DNA of 64,000 nucleotides from Hydractinia symbiolongicarpus (lineage: Eukaryota > Cnidaria > Hydrozoa > Anthoathecata > Hydractiniidae). The notes beneath the pieces were generated by a model. The model did no database searches, was not told the DNA's origin, and worked only from the letters and a program-made list of their open reading frames with translations. A program made the position numbers and the translations under genes. Positions 35,715 to 49,500 of the stretch are shown one piece after another. The stretch spans positions 36,359,851-36,423,850 of the forward strand of contig NC_079877.1 of NCBI RefSeq assembly GCF_029227915.1. Direction: 5' to 3'. Every line of letters begins with the position of its first letter. Within the stretch, counting starts at the first letter, position 1.

Positions 35715-38459
35715 GCGTCTCATCAAAAATGAAAACATTTTTGAAAACTACAAGTCTCATGCGTTTTAGTGGCGAAAAAATAATTTAAAAAATCGTTCTG
35801 GAAATGAGTTTACTCCCTGAGTACTTTCTTTGTATACTTTTGACTATACGAGCCGAGTCCGGGATTTACGGGAAATCGTTGTTTTTCGTTTGCCGGCGAT
35901 TAAACTTCTTTTATTCAGCGTCTCATCAAAAATGAAAACATTTTTGAAAACTACAAGTCTTATGCGTTTTAGTGGTGAAAAAATAATTTAAAAAATCGTT
36001 CGGGAAATGAGTTTACTCCCTGGGTAGTTTCTTTGTATACCTTTGGCTATACGGACCGAGTCCGGGATTTACGGGAAATCGCAGGTTTTCGTTTGCCGGC
36101 GATTAAACTCCTTTTATTCAGCGTCTCATCAAGAATGAAAACATTTTTGAAAACTACAAGTCTCATGCGTTTTAGTGGTGAAAAGATAATTTAAAAAATC
36201 GTTCTGGAAATGAGTTTACTCACAGGGTACTTTCTTTTTAAACATTCGACTATAAGGGACAAGCCCGGGATTTAGGGAAATCGTGGTATTTCGTTTGCCG
36301 GCGATTAAACCTCTTTCATTAAGCGTCTCATTAAAAATAAAAACATTTTTGAAAACTACAAGTCTCATTCGTTCTAGCGGTGCAGAAATAATTTGAAAAA
36401 TCGTTCGGGAAATCAGTTTACTCCCTGGGTACTTTCTTTATATACATTCAACTATACGGGCCAAGCCCGGGATTTACGGGAAATCGCGGGTTTTCGTTTG
36501 CCGGCGATTAAACTTCTTTTATTCAGCGTCTCATCAAAAATGAAAACACTTTTGAAAGCTACAAGTCTCACGCGTTTTAGTGGTGAAAAAATAATTTAAA
36601 AAATCGTTCTGGAAATGAGTTTACTCACAGGGTACTTTCTTTGCATACATTCGACAATACGGGCCAAGCCCGGGATTTACAGGAAATCGCGGGTTTTCGT
36701 TTGCCGGCTATTAAACCACATTCACTAAGCGTCTCATCAAAAATGAAAACATTTCTGAAAACTACAAGTCTCATGGGCTTTAGTGGTGAAATAATAACTT
36801 AAAAAATTGTTCGGGAAATGAGTTTACTCCTTGGGTACTTTCTTTGTATACTTTTGACTATACGGGCCAAGCCCGGGATTTACGGCAAACCGCGCGTTTT
36901 CGTTTGCCGGCGATTAAACTTCTTTTATTCAGCGTCCCATCAAAAATTAAAACATTTTTGAAAACTACAAGTCTCATGCGTTTTAGTGGTGAAAAAATAA
37001 TTTAAAAAATCGTTCGGGAAATGAGTTTACTCCTTAGATACTTTCTTTGTATACTTTTGGCTATACGGGCCGAGTCCGGGATTTACGGGAATTCGCTGGT
37101 TTTCGTTTGCCGGCGATTAAACTTCTTTTATTCAGCGTCTCATCAAAAATGAAAACATTTTTGAAAACTACAAGTCTCATGCGTTTTAGTGGTGAAAAGA
37201 TAATTTAAAAAATCGTTCTGGAAATGAGTTTACTCGCAGGGTACTTTCTTTGTATACTTTCGACTATACGGGCCGAGTCCGGGATTTACGGGAAATCGCG
37301 TGTTTTCGTTTGGCGGCGATTAAACTTCTTTTATTCAGCGTCTCATTAAAAATGAAAACATTTTTGAAAACTACAAGTCTCATGCGTTTTAGTTGTGAAA
37401 AGATAATTTAAAAAATCGTTCGGGAAATGAGTTTACTCCCTGGGTATTTTCTTTGTATACTTTTGACTATACGGGCCGAGTCCCGGATTTACGGGAATTC
37501 GCGGGTTTTCGTTTGCCAGCGATTAAACTTCTTTTATTCAGCGTCTCGTCAAAAATGAAAACATTTTGGAAAACTACAAGTCTCATACGCTTTAGTGGTG
37601 AAAAGATAATTTAAAAAATCGTTCGGCAAATGAATTTACTCCCTGGGTATTTTCTTTGTATACTTTTGACTAAACGGGCCGAGTCCCGGATTTATGGGAA
37701 TTCGCGGATTTTCGTTTGCCAGCGATTAAACTTCTTTTATTCAGGGTCTCATCAAAAATGAAAACATTTTTAAAAACTACAAGTCTCATGCGTTTTAGTG
37801 GTGAAAAAATAATTTAAAAAATCGTTCGGGAAATGAGTTTACTCACAGGGTACTTTCTTTGTATACATTCGACTATACGGGCCGAGTCCGGGATTTACGG
37901 GAATTCGCGGGTTTTTGTTTGCCAGCAATTAAACTTCTTTTATTCAGCGTCTCATCAAAAATGAAAACATTTTTGAAAACTACAAGTCTCATGCGTTTCA
38001 GTGGTGAAAAGATAATTTAAGAAATCGTTCTTGAAATGAGTTTACTCACAGGGTACTTTCTTTGTATATACTCGACTATACGGGCCAAGCACGGGATTTA
38101 CGGGAAATCGCGGGTTTTCGTTTGCCGACGATTAATCTTCTTTTATTCAGCGTCTCATCAAAAATGAAAATATTTTTGAAAACTACAAGTCTCATGCGTT
38201 TTAGTGGTGAAAAAATAATTTAAAAAATCGTTCGGGAAATGAGTTTACTCACAGGGTACTTTCTTTTTATACATTCGACTTTACGGGCCGAGTCCGGGAT
38301 TTACGGGAATTCGCGGGTTTTTGTTTGCCGGCGATTAATCTTCTTTTATTCAGCGTCTCATCAGAAATAAAAACATTTTTAAAAACTACAAATCTCATGC
38401 GTTTTAGTGGTGAAAAAATAATTTAAAAAATCGTTCGGGAAATGAGTTTACTCCCTAGA

Positions 38460-41380
38460 TACTTTCTTTGTATATTTTTGGCTATACGGGCCGAGTCCGG
38501 GATTTACGGGAATTTGCGGGTTTTCGTTTGCCGGCGATTAAACTTCTTTTATTCAGCGTCTCATCAAAAATGAAAACATTTTTGAAAACTACAAGTCTCA
38601 TGCGTTTTAGTGGTGAAAAGATAATTTAAAAAATCGTTCTGGAAATGAGTTTACTCGCAGGGTACTTTCTTTGTATACTTTCGACTATACGGGCCGAGTC
38701 CGGGATTTACGGGAAATCGCGGGTTTTCGTTTGCCGGCGATTAAACTTCTTTTATTCAGCGTCTCATCAAAAATGAAAACATTTTTGAAAACTACAAGTC
38801 TCATGCGTTTTAGTGGTGAAAAGATAATTTAAAAAATCGTTCGGGAAATGAGTTTACTCCCTGGGTTTTTCTTTGTATACTTTTGACTATACGGGCCGAG
38901 TCCCGGATTTACGGGAATTCGCGGGTTTTTGTTTGCCGGCGATTAAACTTTTTTTATTCAGCGTGTCATCAAAAATGAAAACATTTTTGAAAACTAAAAG
39001 TCTCATGCGTTTAAGTGGTGAAAAGATAATTTAAAAAATCGTTCGGGAAATGAGTTTACTTCCTAGATACTTTTTTGTATACTTTTGGCTATACGGGCCG
39101 AGTCCGGGATTTACGGGAATTCGCGGGTTTTCGTTTGCCGGCGATTAAACTTCTTTTATTCAGCGTCTCATCAAAAATGAAAACATTTTTGAAAACTACA
39201 AGTCTCATGCGTTTAAGTGGTGAAAAGATAATTTAAAAAATCGTTCTGGAAATGAGTTTACTCGCAGGGTACTTTCTTTGTATACTTTTGACTATACGGG
39301 CCGAGTCCGGGATTTACGGGAAATCGCGGGTTTTCGTTTGCCGGCGATTAAACTTCTTTTATTCAGCGTCTCATCAAAAATGAAAACATTTTTGAAAACT
39401 ACAAGTCTCCTGCGTTTTAGTGGTGAAAAGATAATTTAAAAAATCGTTCGGGAAATGAGTTTACTCCCTGGGTTTTTCTTTGTATACTTTTGACTATACG
39501 GGCCGAGTCCCGGATTAACGGGAATTCGCGGGTTTTCGTTTGCCAGCGATTAAACTTCTTTTATTCAGCGTCTCATCAAAAATGAAAACATTTTTGAAAA
39601 CTACAAGTCTCATGCGTTTTAGTGGTGAAAAAATAATTTAAAAAATCGTTCGGGAAATGAGTTTACTCACAGGGTTCTTTCTTTGTATACATTCGACTAT
39701 ACGGGCCGAGTCCGGGATTTACGGGAATTCGCGGGTTTTTGTTTGCCGGCGATTAAACTTCTTTTACTCAGCGTCTCATCAAAAATGAAAACATTTTTGA
39801 AAACTACAAGTCTCATGCGTTTTAGTGGTGAAAAAATAAATTATAAAATTGTTCTGGAAATGAGTTTACTCACAGGGTACTTTCTTTGTATACTTTCAAC
39901 TATACGGGCCGAGTCCGGGATTTACGGGAATTCGCGGGTTTTTGTTTGCCGGCGATTAAACTTTTTTTATTCAGCGTGTCATCAAAAATGAAAACATTTT
40001 TGAAAACTAAAAGTCTCATGCGTTTTAGTGGTGAAAAGATAATTTAAAAAATCGTTCGGGAAATGAGTTTACTTCCTAGATACTTTTTTGTATACTTTTG
40101 GCTATACGGGCCGAGTCCGGGATTTACGGGAATTCGCGGGTTTTCGTTTGCCGGCGATTAAACTTCTTTTATTCAGCGTCTCATCAAAAATGAAAACATT
40201 TTTGAAAACTACAAGTCTCATGCGTTTAAGTGGTGAAAAGATAATTTAAAAAATCGTTCTGGAAATGAGTTTACTCGCAGGGTACTTTCTTTGTATACTT
40301 TTGACTATACGGGCCGAGTCCGGGATTTACGGGAAATCGCGGGTTTTCGTTTGCCGGCGATTAAACTTCTTTTATTCAGCGTCTCATCAAAAATGAAAAC
40401 ATTTTTGAAAACTACAAGTCTCATGCGTTTTAGTGGTGAAAAGATAATTTAAAAAATCGTTCGGGAAATGAGTTTACTCCCTGGGTTTTTCTTTGTATAC
40501 TTTTGACTATACGGGCCGAGTCCCGGATTTACGGGAATTCGCGGGTTTTCGTTTGCCAGCGATTAAACTTCTTTTATTCAGCGTCTCATCAAAAATGAAA
40601 ACATTTTTGAAAACTACAAGTCTCATGCGTTTTAGTGGTGAAAAAATAATTTAAAAAATCGTTCGGGAAATGAGTTTACTCACAGGGTTCTTTCTTTGTA
40701 TACATTCGACTATACGGGCCGAGTCCGGGATTTACGGGAATTCGCGGGTTTTTGTTTGCCGGCAATTAAACTTCTTTTATTCAGCGTCTCATCAAAAATG
40801 AAAACATTTTTGAAAACTACAAGTCTCATGCGTTTTAGTGGTGAAAAGATAAATTAAAAAATTGTTCTGGAAATGAGTTTACTCACAGGGTACTTTCTTT
40901 GTATACTTTCAACTATACGGGCCGAGTCCGGGATTTACGGGAATTCGCGGGTTTTTGTTTGCCGGCGATTAAACTTTTTTTATTCAGCGTGTCATCAAAA
41001 ATGAAAACATTTTTGAAAACTAAAAGTCTCATGCGTTTTAGTGGTGAAAAGATAATTTAAAAAATCGTTCGGGAAATGAGTTTACTTCCTAGATACTTTT
41101 TTGTATACTTTTGGCTATACGGGCCGAGTCCGGGATTTACGGGAATTCGCGGGTTTTTGTTTGCCGGCGATTAAACTTCTTTTATTCAGCGTCTCATCAA
41201 AAATGAAAACATTTTTGAAAACTACAAGTCTCATGCGTTTTAGTGGTGAAAAGATAAATTAAAAAATTGTTCTGGAAATGAGTTTACTCACAGGGTACTT
41301 TCTTTGTATACTTTCAACTATACGGGCCGAGTCCGGGATTTACGGGAATTCGCGGGTTTTTGTTTGCCGGCGATTAAACT
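38460..41380. repeat. About 1,013-bp pentamer run inside copy 1
   Basis: The marker aaactttttttattcagcgtg occurs at 38,945, 39,958 and 40,971 (1,013-bp steps) and then at 41,376 (405 bp). Each unit contains an E monomer shortened by one base (tagatacttttttgtatac), F, G shortened by two bases (ctgggtttttctttg), H and an F/H hybrid with actttcaac. The 1,013-bp length is 5 x 203 less those small deletions. The same run is repeated at +6,893 (about 45,353-48,273). Confidence 0.8.
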
Positions 41381-41580
41381 TTTTTTATTCAGCGTGTCAT
41401 CAAAAATGAAAACATTTTTGAAAACTAAAAGTCTCATGCGTTTTAGTGGTGAAAAGATAATTTAAAAAATCGTTCGGGAAATGAGTTTACTTCCTAGATA
41501 CTTTTTTGTATACTTTTGGCTATACGGGCCGAGTCCGGGATTTACGGGAATTCGCGGGTTTTCGTTTGCCGGCGATTAAA

Positions 41581-42230
41581 CTTCTTTTATTCAGCGTCTC
41601 ATCAAAAATGAAAACATTTTTGAAAACTACAAGTCTCATGCATTTAAGTGGTGAAAAGATAATTTAAAAAATCGTTCTGGAAATGAGTTTACTCGCAGGG
41701 TACTTTCTTTGTATACTTTCGACTATAGGGACCGAGTCCGGGATTTACGGGAAATCGCGGGTTTTCGTTTGCCGGCGATTAAAATTCTTTTATTCAGCGT
41801 GTCATCAAAAATGAAAACATTTTTGAAAACTAAAAGTCTCATGCGTTTTAGTGGTGAAAAGATAATTTAAAAAATCGTTCGGGAAATGAGTTTACTTCCT
41901 AGATACTTTTTTGTATACTTTTGGCTATACGGGCCGAGTCCGGGATTTACGGGAATTCGCGGGTTTTCGTTTGCCGGCGATTAAACTTCTTTTATTCAGC
42001 GTCTCATCAAAAATGAAAACATTTTTGAAAACTACAAGTCTCATGCATTTAAGTGGTGAAAAGATAATTTAAAAAATCGTTCTGGAAATGAGTTTACTCG
42101 CAGGGTACTTTCTTTGTATACTTTCGACTATAGGGACCGAGTCCGGGATTTACGGGAAATCGCGGGTTTTCGTTTGCCGGCGATTAAAATTCTTTTATTC
42201 AGCGTCTCATCAAAAATGAAAACATTTTTG
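41581..42230. repeat. 405-bp dimer duplication (E-F with atgcattt)
   Basis: The E-F pair carrying atgcatttaagtgg and ctatagggaccgag occurs twice, at a 405-bp step (gcattt at 41,640 and 42,045). It is followed by two I monomers with ggaccaagcacggg, also near-duplicates at 203 bp. All of this is repeated at +6,893 near 48,474-49,123. Confidence 0.75.
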
Positions 42231-42607
42231 AAAACTACAAGTCTCATGAGTTTTAGTGGTGAAAAGATAATTTAAAAAATCGTTCTTGAAATGAGTTTAC
42301 TCACAGGGTACTTTCTTTGTATATACTCGACTATACGGACCAAGCACGGGATTTACGGGAAATCGCGGGTTTTCGTTTGCCGACGATTAAACTTCTTTTA
42401 TTCAGCGTCTCATCAAAAATGAAAACATTTTTGAAAACTACAAGTCTCATGCGTTTTAGTGGTGAAAAGATAATTTAAAAAATCGTTCTTGAAATGAGTT
42501 TACTCACAGGGTACTTTCTTTGTATATACTCGACTATACGGACCAAGCACGGGATTTACGGGAATTCGCGGGTTTTTGTTTGCCGGCAATTAAACTTCTT
42601 TTATTCA

Positions 42608-45600
42608 GCGTCTCATCAAAAATGAAAACATTTTTGAAAACTACAAGTCTCATGCGTTTTAGTGGCGAAAAAATAATTTAAAAAATCGTTCTGGAAATGA
42701 GTTTACTCCCTGAGTACTTTCTTTGTATACTTTTGACTATACGAGCCGAGTCCGGGATTTACGGGAAATCGTTGTTTTTCGTTTGCCGGCGATTAAACTT
42801 CTTTTATTCAGCGTCTCATCAAAAATGAAAACATTTTTGAAAACTACAAGTCTTATGCGTTTTAGTGGTGAAAAAATAATTTAAAAAATCGTTCGGGAAA
42901 TGAGTTTACTCCCTGGGTAGTTTCTTTGTATACCTTTGGCTATACGGACCGAGTCCGGGATTTACGGGAAATCGCAGGTTTTCGTTTGCCGGCGATTAAA
43001 CTCCTTTTATTCAGCGTCTCATCAAGAATGAAAACATTTTTGAAAACTACAAGTCTCATGCGTTTTAGTGGTGAAAAGATAATTTAAAAAATCGTTCTGG
43101 AAATGAGTTTACTCACAGGGTACTTTCTTTTTAAACATTCGACTATAAGGGACAAGCCCGGGATTTAGGGAAATCGTGGTATTTCGTTTGCCGGCGATTA
43201 AACCTCTTTCATTAAGCGTCTCATTAAAAATAAAAACATTTTTGAAAACTACAAGTCTCATTCGTTCTAGCGGTGCAGAAATAATTTGAAAAATCGTTCG
43301 GGAAATCAGTTTACTCCCTGGGTACTTTCTTTATATACATTCAACTATACGGGCCAAGCCCGGGATTTACGGGAAATCGCGGGTTTTCGTTTGCCGGCGA
43401 TTAAACTTCTTTTATTCAGCGTCTCATCAAAAATGAAAACACTTTTGAAAACTACAAGTCTCACGCGTTTTAGTGGTGAAAAAATAATTTAAAAAATCGT
43501 TCTGGAAATGAGTTTACTCACAGGGTACTTTCTTTGCATACATTCGACAATACGGGCCAAGCCCGGGATTTACAGGAAATCGCGGGTTTTCGTTTGCCGG
43601 CTATTAAACCACATTCACTAAGCGTCTCATCAAAAATGAAAACATTTCTGAAAACTACAAGTCTCATGGGCTTTAGTGGTGAAATAATAACTTAAAAAAT
43701 CGTTCGGGAAATGAGTTTACTCCTTGGGTACTTTCTTTGTATACTTTTGACTATACGGGCCAAGCCCGGGATTTACGGCAAACCGCGCGTTTTCGTTTGC
43801 CGGCGATTAAACTTCTTTTATTCAGCGTCCCATCAAAAATTAAAACATTTTTGAAAACTACAAGTCTCATGCGTTTTAGTGGTGAAAAAATAATTTAAAA
43901 AATCGTTCGGGAAATGAGTTTACTCCTTAGATACTTTCTTTGTATACTTTTGGCTATACGGGCCGAGTCCGGGATTTACGGGAATTCGCTGGTTTTCGTT
44001 TGCCGGCGATTAAACTTCTTTTATTCAGCGTCTCATCAAAAATGAAAACATTTTTGAAAACTACAAGTCTCATGCGTTTTAGTGGTGAAAAGATAATTTA
44101 AAAAATCGTTCTGGAAATGAGTTTACTCGCAGGGTACTTTCTTTGTATACTTTCGACTATACGGGCCGAGTCCGGGATTTACGGGAAATCGCGTGTTTTC
44201 GTTTGGCGGCGATTAAACTTCTTTTATTCAGCGTCTCATTAAAAATGAAAACATTTTTGAAAACTACAAGTCTCATGCGTTTTAGTTGTGAAAAGATAAT
44301 TTAAAAAATCGTTCGGGAAATGAGTTTACTCCCTGGGTATTTTCTTTGTATACTTTTGACTATACGGGCCGAGTCCCGGATTTACGGGAATTCGCGGGTT
44401 TTCGTTTGCCAGCGATTAAACTTCTTTTATTCAGCGTCTCGTCAAAAATGAAAACATTTTGGAAAACTACAAGTCTCATACGCTTTAGTGGTGAAAAGAT
44501 AATTTAAAAAATCGTTCGGCAAATGAATTTACTCCCTGGGTATTTTCTTTGTATACTTTTGACTAAACGGGCCGAGTCCCGGATTTATGGGAATTCGCGG
44601 ATTTTCGTTTGCCAGCGATTAAACTTCTTTTATTCAGGGTCTCATCAAAAATGAAAACATTTTTAAAAACTACAAGTCTCATGCGTTTTAGTGGTGAAAA
44701 AATAATTTAAAAAATCGTTCGGGAAATGAGTTTACTCACAGGGTACTTTCTTTGTATACATTCGACTATACGGGCCGAGTCCGGGATTTACGGGAATTCG
44801 CGGGTTTTTGTTTGCCAGCAATTAAACTTCTTTTATTCAGCGTCTCATCAAAAATGAAAACATTTTTGAAAACTACAAGTCTCATGCGTTTCAGTGGTGA
44901 AAAGATAATTTAAGAAATCGTTCTTGAAATGAGTTTACTCACAGGGTACTTTCTTTGTATATACTCGACTATACGGGCCAAGCACGGGATTTACGGGAAA
45001 TCGCGGGTTTTCGTTTGCCGACGATTAATCTTCTTTTATTCAGCGTCTCATCAAAAATGAAAATATTTTTGAAAACTACAAGTCTCATGCGTTTTAGTGG
45101 TGAAAAAATAATTTAAAAAATCGTTCGGGAAATGAGTTTACTCACAGGGTACTTTCTTTTTATACATTCGACTTTACGGGCCGAGTCCGGGATTTACGGG
45201 AATTCGCGGGTTTTTGTTTGCCGGCGATTAATCTTCTTTTATTCAGCGTCTCATCAGAAATAAAAACATTTTTAAAAACTACAAATCTCATGCGTTTTAG
45301 TGGTGAAAAAATAATTTAAAAAATCGTTCGGGAAATGAGTTTACTCCCTAGATACTTTCTTTGTATATTTTTGGCTATACGGGCCGAGTCCGGGATTTAC
45401 GGGAATTTGCGGGTTTTCGTTTGCCGGCGATTAAACTTCTTTTATTCAGCGTCTCATCAAAAATGAAAACATTTTTGAAAACTACAAGTCTCATGCGTTT
45501 TAGTGGTGAAAAGATAATTTAAAAAATCGTTCTGGAAATGAGTTTACTCGCAGGGTACTTTCTTTGTATACTTTCGAATATACGGGCCGAGTCCGGGATT

Positions 45601-48600
45601 TACGGGAAATCGCGGGTTTTCGTTTGCCGGCGATTAAACTTCTTTTATTCAGCGTCTCATCAAAAATGAAAACATTTTTGAAAACTACAAGTCTCATGCG
45701 TTTTAGTGGTGAAAAGATAATTTAAAAAATCGTTCGGGAAATGAGTTTACTCCCTGGGTTTTTCTTTGTATACTTTTGACTATACGGGCCGAGTCCCGGA
45801 TTTACGGGAATTCGCGGGTTTTTGTTTGCCGGCGATTAAACTTTTTTTATTCAGCGTGTCATCAAAAATGAAAACATTTTTGAAAACTAAAAGTCTCATG
45901 CGTTTAAGTGGTGAAAAGATAATTTAAAAAATCGTTCGGGAAATGAGTTTACTTCCTAGATACTTTTTTGTATACTTTTGGCTATACGGGCCGAGTCCGG
46001 GATTTACGGGAATTCGCGGGTTTTCGTTTGCCGGCGATTAAACTTCTTTTATTCAGCGTCTCATCAAAAATGAAAACATTTTTGAAAACTACAAGTCTCA
46101 TGCGTTTAAGTGGTGAAAAGATAATTTAAAAAATCGTTCTGGAAATGAGTTTACTCGCAGGGTACTTTCTTTGTATACTTTTGACTATACGGGCCGAGTC
46201 CGGGATTTACGGGAAATCGCGGGTTTTCGTTTGCCGGCGATTAAACTTCTTTTATTCAGCGTCTCATCAAAAATGAAAACATTTTTGAAAACTACAAGTC
46301 TCCTGCGTTTTAGTGGTGAAAAGATAATTTAAAAAATCGTTCGGGAAATGAGTTTACTCCCTGGGTTTTTCTTTGTATACTTTTGACTATACGGGCCGAG
46401 TCCCGGATTAACGGGAATTCGCGGGTTTTCGTTTGCCAGCGATTAAACTTCTTTTATTCAGCGTCTCATCAAAAATGAAAACATTTTTGAAAACTACAAG
46501 TCTCATGCGTTTTAGTGGTGAAAAAATAATTTAAAAAATCGTTCGGGAAATGAGTTTACTCACAGGGTTCTTTCTTTGTATACATTCGACTATACGGGCC
46601 GAGTCCGGGATTTACGGGAATTCGCGGGTTTTTGTTTGCCGGCGATTAAACTTCTTTTACTCAGCGTCTCATCAAAAATGAAAACATTTTTGAAAACTAC
46701 AAGTCTCATGCGTTTTAGTGGTGAAAAGATAAATTATAAAATTGTTCTGGAAATGAGTTTACTCACAGGGTACTTTCTTTGTATACTTTCAACTATACGG
46801 GCCGAGTCCGGGATTTACGGGAATTCGCGGGTTTTTGTTTGCCGGCGATTAAACTTTTTTTATTCAGCGTGTCATCAAAAATGAAAACATTTTTGAAAAC
46901 TAAATGTCTCATGCGTTTTAGTGGTGAAAAGATAATTTAAAAAATCGTTCGGGAAATGAGTTTACTTCCTAGATACTTTTTTGTATACTTTTGGCTATAC
47001 GGGCCGAGTCCGGGATTTACGGGAATTCGCGGGTTTTCGTTTGCCGGCGATTAAACTTCTTTTATTCAGCGTCTCATCAAAAATGAAAACATTTTTGAAA
47101 ACTACAAGTCTCATGCGTTTAAGTGGTGAAAAGATAATTTAAAAAATCGTTCTGGAAATGAGTTTACTCGCAGGGTACTTTCTTTGTATACTTTTGACTA
47201 TACGGGCCGAGTCCGGGATTTACGGGAAATCGCGGGTTTTCGTTTGCCGGCGATTAAACTTCTTTTATTCAGCGTCTCATCAAAAATGAAAACATTTTTG
47301 AAAACTACAAGTCTCATGCGTTTTAGTGGTGAAAAGATAATTTAAAAAATCGTTCGGGAAATGAGTTTACTCCCTGGGTTTTTCTTTGTATACTTTTGAC
47401 TATACGGGCCGAGTCCCGGATTTACGGGAATTCGCGGGTTTTCGTTTGCCAGCGATTAAACTTCTTTTATTCAGCGTCTCATCAAAAATGAAAACATTTT
47501 TGAAAACTACAAGTCTCATGCGTTTTAGTGGTGAAAAAATAATTTAAAAAATCGTTCGGGAAATGAGTTTACTCACAGGGTTCTTTCTTTGTATACATTC
47601 GACTATACGGGCCGAGTCCGGGATTTACGGGAATTCGCGGGTTTTTGTTTGCCGGCAATTAAACTTCTTTTATTCAGCGTCTCATCAAAAATGAAAACAT
47701 TTTTGAAAACTACAAGTCTCATGCGTTTTAGTGGTGAAAAGATAAATTAAAAAATTGTTCTGGAAATGAGTTTACTCACAGGGTACTTTCTTTGTATACT
47801 TTCAACTATACGGGCCGAGTCCGGGATTTACGGGAATTCGCGGGTTTTTGTTTGCCGGCGATTAAACTTTTTTTATTCAGCGTGTCATCAAAAATGAAAA
47901 CATTTTTGAAAACTAAAAGTCTCATGCGTTTTAGTGGTGAAAAGATAATTTAAAAAATCGTTCGGGAAATGAGTTTACTTCCTAGATACTTTTTTGTATA
48001 CTTTTGGCTATACGGGCCGAGTCCGGGATTTACGGGAATTCGCGGGTTTTTGTTTGCCGGCGATTAAACTTCTTTTATTCAGCGTCTCATCAAAAATGAA
48101 AACATTTTTGAAAACTACAAGTCTCATGCGTTTTAGTGGTGAAAAGATAAATTAAAAAATTGTTCTGGAAATGAGTTTACTCACAGGGTACTTTCTTTGT
48201 ATACTTTCAACTATACGGGCCGAGTCCGGGATTTACGGGAAATCGCGGGTTTTTGTTTGCCGGCGATTAAACTTTTTTTATTCAGCGTGTCATCAAAAAT
48301 GAAAACATTTTTGAAAACTAAAAGTCTCATGCGTTTTAGTGGTGAAAAGATAATTTAAAAAATCGTTCGGGAAATGAGTTTACTTCCTAGATACTTTTTT
48401 GTATACTTTTGGCTATACGGGCCGAGTCCGGGATTTACGGGAATTCGCGGGTTTTCGTTTGCCGGCGATTAAACTTCTTTTATTCAGCGTCTCATCAAAA
48501 ATGAAAACATTTTTGAAAACTACAAGTCTCATGCATTTAAGTGGTGAAAAGATAATTTAAAAAATCGTTCTGGAAATGAGTTTACTCGCAGGGTACTTTC

Positions 48601-49500
48601 TTTGTATACTTTCGACTATAGGGACCGAGTCCGGGATTTACGGGAAATCGCGGGTTTTCGTTTGCCGGCGATTAAAATTCTTTTATTCAGCGTGTCATCA
48701 AAAATGAAAACATTTTTGAAAACTAAAAGTCTCATGCGTTTTAGTGGTGAAAAGATAATTTAAAAAATCGTTCGGGAAATGAGTTTACTTCCTAGATACT
48801 TTTTTGTATACTTTTGGCTATACGGGCCGAGTCCGGGATTTACGGGAATTCGCGGGTTTTCGTTTGCCGGCGATTAAACTTCTTTTATTCAGCGTCTCAT
48901 CAAAAATGAAAACATTTTTGAAAACTACAAGTCTCATGCATTTAAGTGGTGAAAAGATAATTTAAAAAATCGTTCTGGAAATGAGTTTACTCGCAGGGTA
49001 CTTTCTTTGTATACTTTCGACTATAGGGACCGAGTCCGGGATTTACGGGAAATCGCGGGTTTTCGTTTGCCGGCGATTAAAATTCTTTTATTCAGCGTCT
49101 CATCAAAAATGAAAACATTTTTGAAAACTACAAGTCTCATGAGTTTTAGTGGTGAAAAGATAATTTAAAAAATCGTTCTTGAAATGAGTTTACTCACAGG
49201 GTACTTTCTTTGTATATACTCGACTATACGGACCAAGCACGGGATTTACGGGAAATCGCGGGTTTTCGTTTGCCGACGATTAAACTTCTTTTATTCAGCG
49301 TCTCATCAAAAATGAAAACATTTTTGAAAACTACAAGTCTCATGCGTTTTAGTGGTGAAAAGATAATTTAAAAAATCGTTCTTGAAATGAGTTTACTCAC
49401 AGGGTACTTTCTTTGTATATACTCGACTATACGGACCAAGCACGGGATTTACGGGAATTCGCGGGTTTTTGTTTGCCGGCAATTAAACTTCTTTTATTCA
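42608..49500. repeat. 6,893-bp (34-monomer) tandem duplication, copy 2
   Basis: This is the second copy. It opens within an H/D hybrid monomer: the left half (gggtttttgtttgccggcaa, up to 42,607) belongs to the end of copy 1, and the right half (agtggcgaaaaa, ccctgagtac) to the start of copy 2. Identity to copy 1 is lost after about 49,554, where gtgaaaag and gttcttg replace gcgaaaaa and gttctgg. The block contains the same nested 1,013-bp and 405-bp repeats. Confidence 0.93.

Larger units (their letters stand above)
35715..42607. repeat. 6,893-bp (34-monomer) tandem duplication, copy 1
   Basis: Every landmark reappears at +6,893: ggcgaaaaa at 35,771/42,664, the unusual monomers with cttttta-aacattcgac (36,235) and cattcgttctagcggtgc (36,366), gccggctattaaaccacatt (36,702), and the 102-codon read-through frame at 39,683/46,576. 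The left limit is 35,714 (g versus a at 42,607). Copy 1 ends exactly where copy 2 begins, so this is a direct tandem duplication. Substitutions found by eye are 36,558 g/a, 36,808 t/c, 38,685 c/a, 39,835 a/g, 40,012 a/t and 41,349 t/a, giving about 99.9% identity. Confidence 0.93.

Noticed and set aside
39683-39991. 102-codon open frame, with an identical-looking one at 46,576 and similar ones at 49,616 and 53,673
   Set aside because: It is the satellite read through one and a half monomers. The frame shifts with each 203-bp unit, openness depends on single-base type variants, and the same peptide core (MKTFLKTTSLMRFSGEK) comes from dozens of monomers. No codon or start-site signal.
45500-45697. 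65-codon minus-strand open frame
   Set aside because: It is the reverse complement of a single F monomer and its neighbour; it depends on the one-base change at 45,578 and has no counterpart with coding features.
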